From assembly GCA_011009095.1 (NCBI GenBank), contig VTPC01090915.1:99826-163825 (forward strand): DNA of 64,000 bases, given 5' to 3'. The translations under genes were made by a program, and so were the position numbers. Of this stretch, positions 1 through 13,900 are shown one piece after another (position 1 is the stretch's first letter; each line of letters begins with the position of its first letter). Source of the stretch: Ignelater luminosus (taxonomy: Eukaryota > Arthropoda > Insecta > Coleoptera > Elateridae). Below the pieces are notes generated by a model. It was not told where the DNA came from and did no database searches. It saw only the letters and a program-made list of their open reading frames with translations.

Positions 1-3000
1 ATGAAGGTAGAAATCACGCTCTCCTTCCATGAGCGGATGTCACGGTAAATTTATCAAAATCTAAAATAATTACTCCTCGCTCGCACACTCACACACACTG
101 CGGTAACATGACAACCTGAGTTTCAGTTGTTTTGTAATATTCATATAATTTCCTACAAAAGTTCAACATTCTCCCTAAATGTATATTTCAAACTGTTACA
201 TAAAGATTTTACATCTGAAATAAATCAAATTGTTCTAAATAATAACTACCTAATTTTGCATATATTACTAGAAACAGAAAAGGTGAGCAACTTTTTAACT
301 GCATTACAAAAAAATGCGTTCGTTTGCTTGCATAATTGAAAATCATATCTAATGCAAATTAACGCTAAAGAATTAAAATAAAAAGAAATAAAAACCTGCT
401 AATCTCGATACACGTGATACCCGCTATATTATGCTCTCACTAACCTACGTTAACAGAAACCAATGTTTGCTCATTTCCGGTATGCATAAGCAAATTTAAA
501 GTAACGTGGTCAGTCACTAGTTCTGTTTCTTTTTATAAATAACTAAATTTCTTGGTGTACTTGGAGAATATTAATTGCGCGAGTTGGCAAGTAAATCCTC
601 GTAAAAATTTATTTTAAGCAAAGTTAACCGCACTTCTATAATAATTGCCCGCTATTAGCAGAAAAGTTTTTTGGAAAATCTTTAATCGACTTAACTTTAA
701 CTTGGAAAAGACTAGCGTAATTGACTTTGCAAATAAGTTCGGAAGTTGGGGTTTTCTCCCTTTTCTTTTTCCGCTTGGATTATTAATCCAAAAAATTCAT
801 TTTATGTGAAAAGCATACGTTTCCTTATTCTTTGGAGATATTGAAGATATATCGAGCTTAAAATTCTTTTTGTTATACAATCCAAAACAAAAAAAGAGCG
901 TAGTATATAAATTATTCATAAATTCCTCGCTTGTTCACTAATGCAAACCTTTGCAGAATATTAAATTATACCTGTCAGCAATAAGACACTGAAAGGAGGA
1001 AAAAAGTAAGAAAACTGAAAAAACTAGCACTAACCTACAACTTCTTTTTTATACCTATCTTTAGAAAAATTCCCAGCTCATTATTACAAATTGGCGACCT
1101 TTAACCAAACGTAATAATTATTGACAGAATGAGTTTTTTGTACTCAAAAAGTAATTATCGCTAATTTTTCATGTGATATTTCAAGTAGAAATCAGAGACT
1201 TTCTCTTGATTTTATTACAGCGTAGTGTGACACTTTTCTATTATCCTTTAGAAGAATATAAGGTTATTGTTGGAAAGCGAAGAAACCCTCCCAATATTTT
1301 CTAAATTAATTCAGAGCTCCTCTTGCTGTATCAGGTAAATCCCACAAGAAAATATCGAGTAATCTCCTTAAGAGATTTGTAAAATTTATTATAGAAATTC
1401 CGGGACCTATTAGGTTATTACAGAATATTGTCGTACCTACACTTCCAAGATTATAAACCGAAATTCCATTTTATATTTTAAGAAATTTTACATCCTGCTT
1501 ATAACTAATGATATAATGAGAACAATGTTTTATTTGCATTTTTATAGGATTTTCCTTCAAAAAATTGTTTTTTGAGATGTATTTGAAGTCACGATTTTTG
1601 TTAGGTATTTTAGCAGAAAATGACGTAGTTTCTATTTATAAAACTATTTTGCATAAAATTCTAATCAAAAGTGATAAAAAAAAGAATGCACGCGAATTCA
1701 GTTGTTGGTAATTATGATCTGATAGATTTATTGGAATAACCAGAGCAAACTTGAAAAAAGTAATGGCTTTAGTATCGAGTATTAATTATCACCATTGGCA
1801 ATAGGCAATAAATTTTAATTTAAAGCAGCGACTCTCAAACTACCGAATGATTTATGTTTAGTGAAGGTAATAGGCTTTATTTCATTAGAGTTTGTTTTTG
1901 TCTAAAGGAAAGTGAATATCCAATTGAAATTGTCCTTATCAGTATCATTCTCGCCGCTTGCAAGACTTGATTGTGGTAGCAACACCCACGTCATTGTTAT
2001 AGTGTCGTGGAAGTAAACCTTGAATGATGATATAACGACTATTGTATGTAGAAATAATCTCTTCTCGCATACTATTGATTAGATTCTGCTTTTACTTGAA
2101 AAGATTGATACTTTGACTAAAATTGCTTGTTTTCTTGATAACTTGACACAAGATCAAAAATAATTGCAACTACTTGAGTCGTATCCAGAAGTATTCCAAC
2201 ACTCTGTTCCGTAGAGACATTTAACTTGAAATTCATGGTAGTTAATGGGACTCAACTAATTTACTTGTTTCCCGAAGGCTGGCGAGACCTTGGCCGAGAT
2301 CGGATTTGCGACTTTCAGGTTGATAGTGTCACTCAGATACTAAAACTATCAGCAATAGTTGAGATTAAAAATATTGTATCTGTTTGATTTGTTGCAAGCT
2401 GTAAGACAGCACATATCAGATATCGAACTCATAAATACTTTGAAGAATGGCAGTATATTTTCAGCAAAATTGTTGCTTTTTTAAGAATCTTCTCTTGGTA
2501 CAGTGGAGGATGACAACCAAGGACGTCCAATGAAATTTTATTATCCATTTCTGAATTTATAGGCTTTTGGACAACGTTTACGATCTTTTGGTCTTCCTTG
2601 AATTTGATCAATTTTGATTTCTAATCATGGTTCTTTTTTCTGGAAGCTGCTTTTCATGATAAATCTATCACTTTTTTGTATTTTTAAGATGATTCTAACG
2701 AAATAGACGCTCTGTTTTTTGCAAAACTTCGATTTTCGATCATTTTCGAATTTGGCCAAATTGCATTTCTATTAGTGTTTACTTGTAAGTTCTATCATTG
2801 CATCAATTGAGATCCATTTAAGTTTCGCCTTTGTTTGGGACATGACTGTTATTGTTTAATTCTGATACATATGGGGTGTTAAGTTCCGTTATGTTTTAAA
2901 TATCTCAGGAGCAAAATATAAAATTGAAATAAAATCTTTCTGTGTTGCTATTATTAAAATCCTTCTGGTGATCTTAAATTTTATTCAACTGTTTATCTAT

Positions 3001-4714
3001 GTCAGAGAATGATATAGGGATGAGAGAGGGGGCGTGCGAATATTTTTTGACCATAATATGTTTATTAAGACTTTTGATTTTATTTCTGGACAAATCATCT
3101 ATTCCGAAGATATTTCTTATTGCCCTGTATACAGGGTGATTCCGAAATAAAGGGTATCCTTTTAATAGGTGATAAGTGAGGCTAAAAGAAGACAAAAAAT
3201 GAAAAAACGAAGTGGCTCCGTGAAAGTTGAAAATTTTGACAATTTTCCTAAATATTAAAAACTGAAGCCGTCTCTGGTTAGAAAAAGAAAAGTGTTTCTT
3301 GTATTGTCGCCTTAAAAAGTGAAAGTTAAGGAGATTTACGGTGTTTTTAAACCCTTGTAGTGCAAGAACGAAAATTTACCAGACATGCCTATTTTCTTGG
3401 AACTAATAGTGCAGCTGTAGTAGCACAATGAACAATAAATGCCATCATAAGCTACCCCCTGGGCATTTTACAACTTTCCCTTCTTAAATCTGAAGTATGT
3501 TTAACATGCAGGGTTGTTGAAATTCGTTAAAACAGTAAAAAAATAATAACAAAATTTATGTTACGAATAATTAGACTCCAGTCTCACAAGCAACATTTTA
3601 ATCCCTTATTATTATTTAGTCACATGAATAGGAAACATTTTAAATGGCAATGGATTACACATACTACTTGAATGAAACATGCGTATGGAAGGTACTACTA
3701 TCACCTCTGTATTTAATTCAATTTAATAAATTCAACCAATTTTTATTTATGTAGCATAATGCTTATTGAAGTTTTTGGTTTTTCGGAAGTTTACAGAAAA
3801 AAATCACTAACAGTAAAATTTTAATATTTTTCCGTTTGCAGATTAAAAAGTAAAAGTTCCTACTGGTTATTTATGGCATTGTAGAAACCAGATAAACTAT
3901 TATACCCCTCGCATAAATAGCAAGAACTACCTGCCAATGACAAGGACAGTCAGTCAACCCCTATCGATTTTTGCTTAAGTAAAAGTATGAGAGCAGGACC
4001 GACTTGGCTTAGCGATTAAACTTCAATCGCATTTTTCTCGGAAACTATGCAATTTTTTTATCGCAAATGAATGTACTATCACACTGCTATCCACCTTTAA
4101 GAGCATACCCTTTATTTCGGAATCACCCTGTATATCTACAACATTAATTACATTTAAGGCTTTCATGCTTCTTAGTATATCGCAATCAGAATTTGACTAT
4201 TAGTTCTTGAAGAAACTGTTTTCAGTGCCATGACTAAAAGGAGTTCACATATTCTAGCATTTACAAATGTTAATGTCGATTAGTTACGTTGAGGTTAAGA
4301 AAATCTTAACATCATATTCAGAGAATTTTTCATTTCCTGTTACAATTGCTTCTTGAAAATTTAAACCCGTCTAGATTGTAGAAGTAGTAGCAGGAAAATG
4401 AACTCACCTTTCGACTTGAGAATTTACCTATTGGCAATATTCCCAACTCGAACAAATAGTTTTACTGCATAAAATAAAAGTTGAGATAAAAAACATGTAA
4501 TTGCAGGCATTACTTGTTGAAAGTAAAAGAAATAAAAATAATTGATAGCCTTTTTTTTCTATGAATGTAAAAGTTTTTTACGGTTCAGTCAATCGATCCT
4601 TGATCCATTAATTACACCGAATGACTAGACCCATAAATATAATTCTAGTAGCACCTAATAAAACAACTCTACCATAGAAATGTTATCTCACAAAAAGTAT
4701 CTTGTTCCTTACAG
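1..4714 (+). other. Intron of the Grb14-like gene (upstream part)
   Basis: The stretch is AT-rich and non-coding, and ends in a good acceptor (tract cttgttccttacag) at 4714. I see no exon in it; open frames are short and lack splice-bounded structure. It holds the TIR element at 3130-4132. The donor for this intron lies before the window. Confidence 0.6.
3130..4132. mobile_element. Non-autonomous Tc1/mariner-type TIR element, about 1.0 kb
   Basis: The 28-base terminal sequence at 3130-3157, beginning TACAGGGTGATTCCGAAATA, recurs as a perfect reverse complement at 4105-4132. Both ends are flanked by TA (3128-3129 and 4133-4134), the target-site duplication typical of Tc1/mariner elements. The interior has no transposase-like frame, so the copy would depend on an enzyme supplied from elsewhere. 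Identical TIRs suggest insertion was fairly recent. It lies in the Grb14 intron and disturbs no exon. Confidence 0.85.
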
Positions 4715-4942
4715 ATCTCAGAATCAGATATCAGCGGACTGACGGTGTTTGCAAGATTAGCCGACTACCACGTTTACACGACGTTAAACGCGAAGAACCA
4801 GTTCCACGCGCCCACAGAGTGGGGCCTGTGCTTAAGACCATCCGGAGTGGACACGGAAGACGAAAGCCCGGGGCTCCGGTGCCTCGCCTGCGACTCCGAG
4901 CGTGCCCGGACCTGTTGGCTCACCGCCATGAGGCTCGCCAAG
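4715..4942 (+). CDS. Grb14: Grb14-like exon: C-terminal half of PH domain
   Basis: This is a 76-codon phase-0 exon between an acceptor at 4713-4714 and the donor GTTAGT at 4943. The product includes ADYHVYTTL, then FHAPTEWGLCLRP and ARTCWLTAMRLAK. This matches the last PH strands and the C-terminal PH helix (TCWVTAIRLLK type) of vertebrate Grb14. The PH domain binds phosphoinositides. Base composition is clearly richer in G+C than the flanking introns, as expected for an exon. Confidence 0.9.
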
Positions 4943-7900
4943 GTTAGTAGTATATTATATATCTGTCTTTGATCTCTCCTTTATTTGTCCGACAGCTAGT
5001 TATTTGTTGCCACTAATTGCTTGTAACACCTACTATCGTGATCTGACGATATTGGTACCAGCTCTTTTAATACGTAAATTATTGATTCACGTTCGTAGGT
5101 TTTTTTGAATTATGTTCTAATCGATAAAAAACATAAAAATTCGTAGTTATAATAACCAATAAAATAAGTATGGGGAAATGTAATTTGAAAGAACGTTCTT
5201 TTTCTGTTCACAAGGCCAGAATATTATGGATTGTTTTATCATCAAATGAAAAGGATAGAAGAAATAATTTAACAGTAGGTACACTTCAATTATTTGGTCA
5301 CTAGGTCGACGTGTGTAGGTGTTTAATAATAACTGCAACTTTTTTATTATCTACCTGCTTGCTGCTACACACCCAGCAACAACGATGCATCTTTTTAATG
5401 CAGTGAACCTCAAACAGTTTCTATCACTTTAAGTAATAATTATTGATACGATAAATAAAAACGAGGTCTATAGAAAAAATGAAAAATTTGCTTGTGGAAT
5501 ATTGTATCGTGTGTGCAAAACATGGATGGCCAACTAAAGTATTATTTAGTTTTATTACTTTGACACTTGACATAACTTATGACGTAAGCAAAGCTTGTCA
5601 TCATTTTTTTGGTACTACTGCACTTCTTGGTTTAAAGTATTCTGAGAATGTTTTCTGCAGATTATTATAAGATTTAATAAAAAGAAATTGTCATACTGTT
5701 GAGTACCACTACGGTGGTACTAGCTTGTTATTTAGAAGGTGGTGCTGAAAACTTTTTGACGTTCACTGTACGTGTAAAACGGAGTAGTCATGCTTACGGA
5801 GCAACATTACCCTAAATTACCATTTTGTTTCGTGAAAAAAAAGTAAAGTAGTTTTTCATTTAACGGTCGAAAGAGTTGTTGTATTGTTTTAGAAGATTCT
5901 TAAATGTATGAAAGAGAATACGTGTGCAGAAAAACAGAACGGAAAATTTCCGTAATATACAAATTAGAATTCTTTGTTTAAATCAGAAGCGGAAAATAAA
6001 AGAAAATTATGCATTTATATTAAAAACGGTTAATAACTTGAAAGTATGTTGTTCGCAAATTCGCGTCTGCCGGAATTTTATCTGTGATTGAGGCTTTACC
6101 ATATTTTCGATTTCATTTCAAATATAAATCAATTTGAGTGGCTTGATATGAGTTGAACTAAGCATAATTTTATTGTATTACATCTATTTCGAAAGATAAA
6201 GGGATTATCATGAGGATTTACAATTCCAACCTGTGAATTGCGCCATTCTGAATAAAAGTGCTATTGTCAATCAAGGACGTTCCAAAAGTCAGGGCAAGCT
6301 CTTGTTGATTAAAAAGCAAAATTCATAAATTAAAGTTACTCTAAGTTAATACCCTTACAAGCCATGCTTGCAGTTAATACCATGTGGTCGTGGTTTCTTA
6401 CATTTTTAAAATATTTATCTTCTGACAATGAGTGTGATATGGCTTTGGATTTGCTGGAGATTTTTTATGCATAAGTGGTTATTCTCCACGTTTCAAAGTT
6501 TTGTTTTTTTTTCCAAGAAAAAACTGAAAGACAAGTTTGGAAAAAGACGAAATTCTAAACTCGATAAATCAGGTTTCATCATCGTTGAAATCCTTATTGA
6601 TCAAACTCCCAATTTGGTGGGTTAAGTTCCTTTTTTGGGTTTTTAGTTTCAGAAGCCTGCGCTTTACCATTTTGGAAATGCCAGAAAAAACAAACCAATT
6701 GAAATGACATTTTGAAAGTTTATTTTTGATTCGCGTATAGGAAGTTACATACAAAGTTTGAGAACTCCTGGGTTATTTAAAAAAACTCGTAACCAGCCCT
6801 TCAATTAGATTCTACAAATTTATCGCCTTAATGCTTTAAATGTTTAAATACTACGAAGATCGAAAAGGAAACTTTATTATGCAGATAAAATGTAAGCAAC
6901 GAAACCTTAATTACTTTCCTATTATCTATTTGTTTTTAATTCGAGTAAGTGAACGAAAGCCCTTTTCAAAATTCCATCTAAAATAGTAGCCACTCTTCAC
7001 TTTTTAAAAACTACCTGTTTCATTAATGTCTGGTTGATTAAATAATTCCTTATTAATGATTATAATTAAATTTAGAAAATGATTTATTACTCGTTTGAAC
7101 GAAAATGTCGAGCTGGTGATTCATTAAACGGTTAAAATGACGAAATCGTTAGATTTCCTGCACTAAAAGGTCTTCTTCATATCGCATACGACAGGTTTCG
7201 CAATCCCTCTTCAATCAATAGTCCATCAAATTAAATTTTCAGTGAATCAAAAGCCTTGCGAGATTGATGTAGCAAGATTAGGAAATAACCGGAGTAGGCG
7301 ACCGATCTATGATTTAATTATGTATTTAAAATAACTCCACGAAAATTACGTAACACTATAATGGATTATAACAACAATAGAGGATATAGGAAGCTTCCAA
7401 ATAGACACCGAACTATTTTAATGACGTTTCGCTTATTAAGTATGTGCCTGTGTACCTCAACTTTATCATAGTCATTTCATTCATTAATATTGAGTAGTAA
7501 CGCGCTCCATAAATTGTTGTAGATCTTCAAGATTACTAATCGAGCGCAGTTTATGTACATTTATCATGGTTAAATCGTTTAATATATCGTCTAGGGGTGG
7601 TTACGTGTAATTTACAGCCGCTTGCATCAGCCTAGCAACAATAACGGTAACGGACGTCGGAGCCAAATCGCGAGTTGCAACTTGCATTGCCCGGCAACTG
7701 GCGCTACCGCTACTGCTGCAATTTGTATGACTCATACAGGTGCTAGGTCAGGCCCGACAGGTTCATAACTACATCACGAATGCAGGAAAAGGCGTCACTG
7801 TCGAATTTTTTTTTCTCTTCCTTTCCGCCCCTTTTAACCAAGTTTCATCAATAACACGACAATCTTTAGCATCGAAAAAAACTTTCATTTTATTTTAAAG

Positions 7901-10900
7901 TCGCGTGTAATGGATGTTTCGTTTTAAAAATTGGAAGTGTCTCTTGTTGAATATTGATTGACGTGTAGTGTAAAACTAATTTAAAATCTAAAAATTCAAT
8001 TTTCAATTTTTGTTAGCTTCTGTCGGCAAGAATAAAAGTGAAAAATGTTTAAACTAAACTCGTAATTAAACATAATTCAGTGAGCAACGGGGACATATTT
8101 ACATATTTTAATTTTCCTTTTTTGTGTATTTCATAATTCATAATAATTAAACATTAGTTTTTAATTGCAAACGAACGTTTAGGTATACATAAACGACTTG
8201 AACGGACGGTAACAAAGTACCTTGTCATTTTTAATACAAAGAAGGTCTTTTTATCAAATTTATTTGAATTTTGAAGAATCCTTGAAATTTTAGTGGGTCA
8301 ATTCAATAATTATTTCGTTTTTTAAATAACCAGTGGTATACGATATTAATTGGGCAAATCAGCAATTTTTGTGTGCCCTTTCTCTATCGAGGTTCTACAT
8401 AAGAAAAAGCAGGTATTGGAAGCGAAAACTTCTCAGATTATTTTTGGGATTGGTCTTTCATATATTTTGACTTAGTTTGGGTTTTTATAAATCATCTACA
8501 TACAACATCTCAACTTTTTGCAACTCACGGGCTACCTCAAAATCTCCTTGTATCTAACAGTATTTTCCAAAACACCAAAGATTGTTGGTTCGATAACCCT
8601 TCTTCAACTACTTTTAATAAAAAGAATACCTTCGCAATGCAATTTCCCGTTTCTGAAATTAATGTGGATGTTCTGATATCTCGAAGAAACATCTCCAAAC
8701 CGAATCTGTGAATATCATCAACCATCTCTAGACTTGAAACGGTCAGATTTGACTTCGGAATTCCCTACCTTCTTTACAGTAGCTTTTTGTCCTCATTGAA
8801 AATCTCTGTATGACTGTGAGTAAAACATTGAGTTAACCCAAATTTGACCTGCTGCAAGTCTGGATGTCGTTTGACAGTTTACTGATTAATTCAGAAATCA
8901 GTCGTTTGATCTTTGATCAATGAGACCGAGGTAGAAGGACGTCCAAAAACGGATTTAAACAATTTGAAGCTTCTGATTTGTATAAACTATATATTGTGGA
9001 TGAGACCAAGACGTTTAGATCAAACCAAAATACGTATTGGTTTGATTTTGCCCTTTTATTAGAAAAACATTGTAACTGTTTTTGTTTTCGAAAAGTTTAA
9101 GTTTTCTGGTATATATATAGACAATATAGTATCAATTTACTAAATCAATTTTAATACGAAGCGAACTTGTTTCTCAAAAGTATCAAATGACATTGCGTAT
9201 TCCGCAATTCGGTGGTTTATCAAGCCGGGTGTTCAAAGCGTTAAGTATTTAGAACTTTGATAAATATAGAATATCTTGACAAAAAAAATTTACAAAAATA
9301 AAAACTTGGCTGTTTCTGAGAAAGAAGTTTTACAAAATCCGCCAAATGGTTTAATTAATGAACTGTTACTGCAAAAGATTTTTATGTCAACATTATCTAG
9401 TATTACTAGCTTTAATTTGTATCATGTGACTCAGTTCACTAGATATAGACATCATGCAGACACGGGATTTGTTGGATGACGTGATCCACGACTAGAAATT
9501 AGTTACATGACAAGGGTCGTGAGTCATATAACGATGTTGCGCAAGTGTAGATCTACCTTTATGCTCGTATGTAAATTATTCTATACATATATTTTGTAAA
9601 GATAAAGTCGAAGGTTAAAATCAATTAAGGCAAATTAATCTAACTAAACGAAAATCAAACTGCAACATTATATATCAATTACTGTTTTATTAAGTTTATT
9701 CTCTCATTAATTTCTGTATTTTTGTGTATTCTTTCTTCTAAGGATGCTCAATTAAATTCTTTTCCTGCGGTAACTCTGGAAATTAATCTCGATTAACAAG
9801 AAAAATTTCCGTCCGCATTTATCGAACTTCTTGAAATAACATTGGCGGTTCTCGATTTTCTGCGGTTTTTAAGGAATCTTCTCGTTTTACAGAAAGAGAC
9901 AAACCACATGCTATATTAGCATATCTCTTGCGAACTGGTTCAGCAATTTCATTATTAATAGCCATTGCACCGAGGTCAAAAAACCGTTGTTTTAACGACA
10001 TTATGTATTTATCCTTGTAAAAACACATTTTAATTTTTTTCAAATTTTATAACCCGCTAATGTCGTTTTCTTTTCCAGTACGGCAAACAGATAAGGGAAA
10101 ACTACCGGGCATTTAAAAATAAACAAGCAGAAACCATCAACACCAAGGAGTACAACAGCTACACCGTACCTAATGTAAGTATAGTCGATGTTAAATCGTT
10201 AACTGCATTTGTTTATTATTGTTAGACTTTTTTTTCTTAAGACGACAGTTGTGTGTGATTGACTCGTGAAAAAAAATGAATACAGAGATAATCTTCAAAC
10301 ATTGTTTACGAGATAACTGTCCGTCATACATAGGATTGGTGGTATAGTGAAACGCTTATGGGCTCGTCATGCCACTTCCATATATGGTTACGACAAATAA
10401 TAAACCGAGATTTATTTCCTTGCGTAGATTTTTTTTACTTCTGTGCCGCTTTCTAATGCTCACTTTGAACTGTCTATTACAAGTCATTAACTGAATGTCA
10501 TTAAATAAGTTGTAAAAATCACCTAAAGAAAAATGTTAGCGTTTAAAGGCGTTTATAATTTCATTTCTTTTTTAAATAATCAAAAGTGATTTATAGGCGA
10601 CTGAAATATTGCTGGTAGTATATTTTTAGTTTATTGGAAAATGTTTTTTCATGTAAAAAAAAAAGGTTCGCGTTCAGTTTGAGTTATCTCGGATAAAAGC
10701 CTGCACGTGCATAAGCAGTGACACGTAATTTAACTATAACGAGACTTTGTCTCTTTGTTTTTTTTTTTGTAATTTTATTTTTTGTCCATCAACTTATTTA
10801 CTAAATGAACATGTCTTTTTAACTGAACTTCTGTTTTTCTTTTTTTGTCTAATGTTGCTGATAGCTTTTACGTTGGTCGATGGAGAAACAAGAGTTTGTA

Positions 10901-13900
10901 ACACAATTACTAAAAGTGAAGAGAATCAAAATTTATCCCGAATGGAGTACCAACTCGTTCGGTGGATGTTTTTCTATGATCACCATAATAGTTTTCTTGG
11001 CCTTTCTCCAGGTAAAAAAAAAGCAAAAAAAAAGATTCTAAGAAATGGCCCTTCTTTAAGATCAACCCGAAATAATTTTTTCTTGTTGATCCTGTTTTAG
11101 GAACACATCGTTTGTTGTTTACCTAATATTTAGACGTTTTCAAACCTAGAAGTTCTATCATGTGATTTGCAAAAACTTTGTCGATTGCAATAACAAAATT
11201 GCTCAATTCAGCAAAAGACTCATACAGTAGATTTCGAAACCAAGATCCTTTTGTCAAGTCTCCAAATTAGTGTGTCCACATTTCGATGCTCACTATTGGG
11301 ATCTCGGAAATTGTAAGAGATACGAAGTCGGTTAAATTAGAAAAGATTTGGCTATTTTGGAGATCAGTTTACTTATGCTTTTGTTTTTTCAAAAAAGTTC
11401 ACGGTTTACTAGATATTTGCTAAAAACGAAATTATCTTATTTTTCTTTTTAATAAAAAGCATCTCCCACTTAGCGTGCCATGGCTTTAAACATATGAAAA
11501 TCATTGATTTCTGTCAGATAAATTTGTTATGTAACAATTGCTAAAACAAAACAAAAGACGCTTTTAAGATACTTTACTGAGCATTCACAGTTAGCATCAA
11601 ATAAGCAGCTAATGCCCCATAAAAGCGTATTTATTTTGTTTTAGCAATTTTTGCATAACAAATGAATTTCTTTGATACAACTCCACGACTTTGTGTGTTA
11701 GATGTCATGGCACACTATGATGAAAAATGATTTTCACTTCATAATTTGGCAAAACAAAAGAATAGCTATGTTAAACCATGTATCACTGAAAAGCATTTAA
11801 GGCGTGGAGTTCAGTAATATGGAAATCAAGTAGGTGTTCTATTAGAAAAAATTTGGATTTACGTTTCACCGCCGAAGTAAAACAAAAGACAATTGCGAAA
11901 ATAATTTTTTTGTGTTTCGGAGTAAATTCTCTAAAACACCCTCTTTGCTGTTCTTTTCTATCTTTGCTCGTTCCCGAGATATTTCACTTTAAAAAAAATA
12001 AGATAATTTTGTTTTTAGCAAATTAAGTAAGCCGTGAATTTTTTTGAAAAAACAAAAGCATAAGTAAACCGCTCTCCAAAATAGCCAAATCTTTTCTAAT
12101 TTAACCGACTTCGTATCTCTTACAATTTCCGAAATCCCAACAGCGATCATCGAAATGTGGACACACAGTAGTCTTGGTCATGGTTTTGTTAAGTAATTCA
12201 AGTTTTAGTCTTGGTCTAGCTTTTGTCAAAATGCGGGTCATTGTTGTAGTAAATACTTTACAGATTCAAATTTTTTTTATTTTAGAATTATTGCATGCTG
12301 AAGATTGAAAAGATGATACCAAGTATGTTTTTGTTTCTGAAGAACACTCATTGTTATTGACTCATCAATTATTTCGACGTCAGTAACTTGCTTAAATATT
12401 AAAACAAAAAGTGAAGCTTTTGTTATTTTTATTACTGATGCGTTCAAAACAATCATTAACTATCGTGATTCATAAAAACGGGATGTTACAGAATGCGTTT
12501 TACATTTAAAAATTATACTGGTAGCTGGTTCTGCTCCAGTTGCAGTAAGGTTAAAAAGTTGAATCACTCCTGCTGTTTTTGAATTAACTTTTTCCATTGT
12601 TTTCCTAAAAGAAATAACCACAAAAACTGTACTTTTATTTACATTCTTTCTTTTTAATTAAAACTAATTTCTCAAAGACAATAATGAATTTTAAAATCCA
12701 AAAATTTTAGTTAGTTTTTGGTATGAAATCTTTCGTTTGCATAATAAATAATGTGGTTTTTGTTTTACGGCGAGGCGGGTAAATAAAAAAAGGAAACATT
12801 AATTTTTACAGTTTTTCAAGGTTTCATTTATTTGTAAACGACTGTTATACAAGAAGTTAGATTTAAAAAGTTTCAACTCTGAAATTTTCCCAATGGAATA
12901 TTTTCGTGTACATTCAAATCCGTAATGCTCTCATTATTATAATAATAACTTGGAAAAATTTTCTATTACAATCAGAGAAGAGTTTAAAAGTCAACATTTC
13001 ATTTGGTAATCGAGGAGAAAAGTCAAGGTTGAGCTTGTAAAATGTGACAAATTTTGCGTGAAAGTTGCGTTTAAATAATAAATTTCCACGTTTCACATTT
13101 TCTCGGATACCTGTTCGTTTTGCTCGTTATAATTATCTATCCACTAGTTTTAAAATAGAACACACAAACCGTTTTAATTATTAACAAGATCCGTCGAGTT
13201 TCATAGCTCCAAGCGTATCTTCTCTATGTGCATGAAAAACCGTCGCGTTTTAAAATCGCCACTTTTGAAACGAGCTGACTGCACTTGGCAAAAACTAAAT
13301 TGCATGTCAGTTCTCCCTGCAGAAACCGTTTCTGTTCTAGAACTCCTTGTATCATTAATATGGATTTGGCAGTCCGTCTGACGTTTTCCTTCATGGTAAT
13401 AGCTTGTTGCTAAGTGCGTTTTGCAGCAGTGACGTCCTTGTTTGTAAAGGGGGGGTGTACATTATATACATCATGCACACAACACAAACACATAAAACGG
13501 ATAACGCAATCATAGGAGGGGACCACCACCATCAGCTTTTAAAAAGTCTTGCTCAATGGATCCTTTGTTAAGACTTTCCTTTCCCTCGTTACAGCTGAGC
13601 GGCAGCAGTACGTATGACTGTATGGTTTCCATTGCCGGTTGATAATGTTGTAATTGCATATGTGTGTGTTTACACAGTATATGTATGGATGGGCAGATGT
13701 TCGATCATTAATAAGCGTGTGCTGCATTATAAGTTGCAAGTTTATTGTTGTATCATTATTTATAATTTTCCGGCAGCGTATGTCGGTTTTGTTATTCTGC
13801 AATTAGCGATGCATTATCTTTTAGTCCACCGGTTTTACCTATAAAACACTGTTTATTGGATTAAGTGTGCAGCTTGCACTTTTTAATTCTATTAAAACTT

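Noticed and set aside
4702..4947. 81-codon frame overlapping the PH exon in another frame
   Set aside because: Arg/Pro-rich shadow of the real exon; only the frame from 4715 matches the PH domain and fits both splice sites.
5702..5721. Short perfect hairpin as a terminator or regulatory RNA
   Set aside because: Eight-base arms are common by chance, and intrinsic terminators are not expected in animal nuclear genes.
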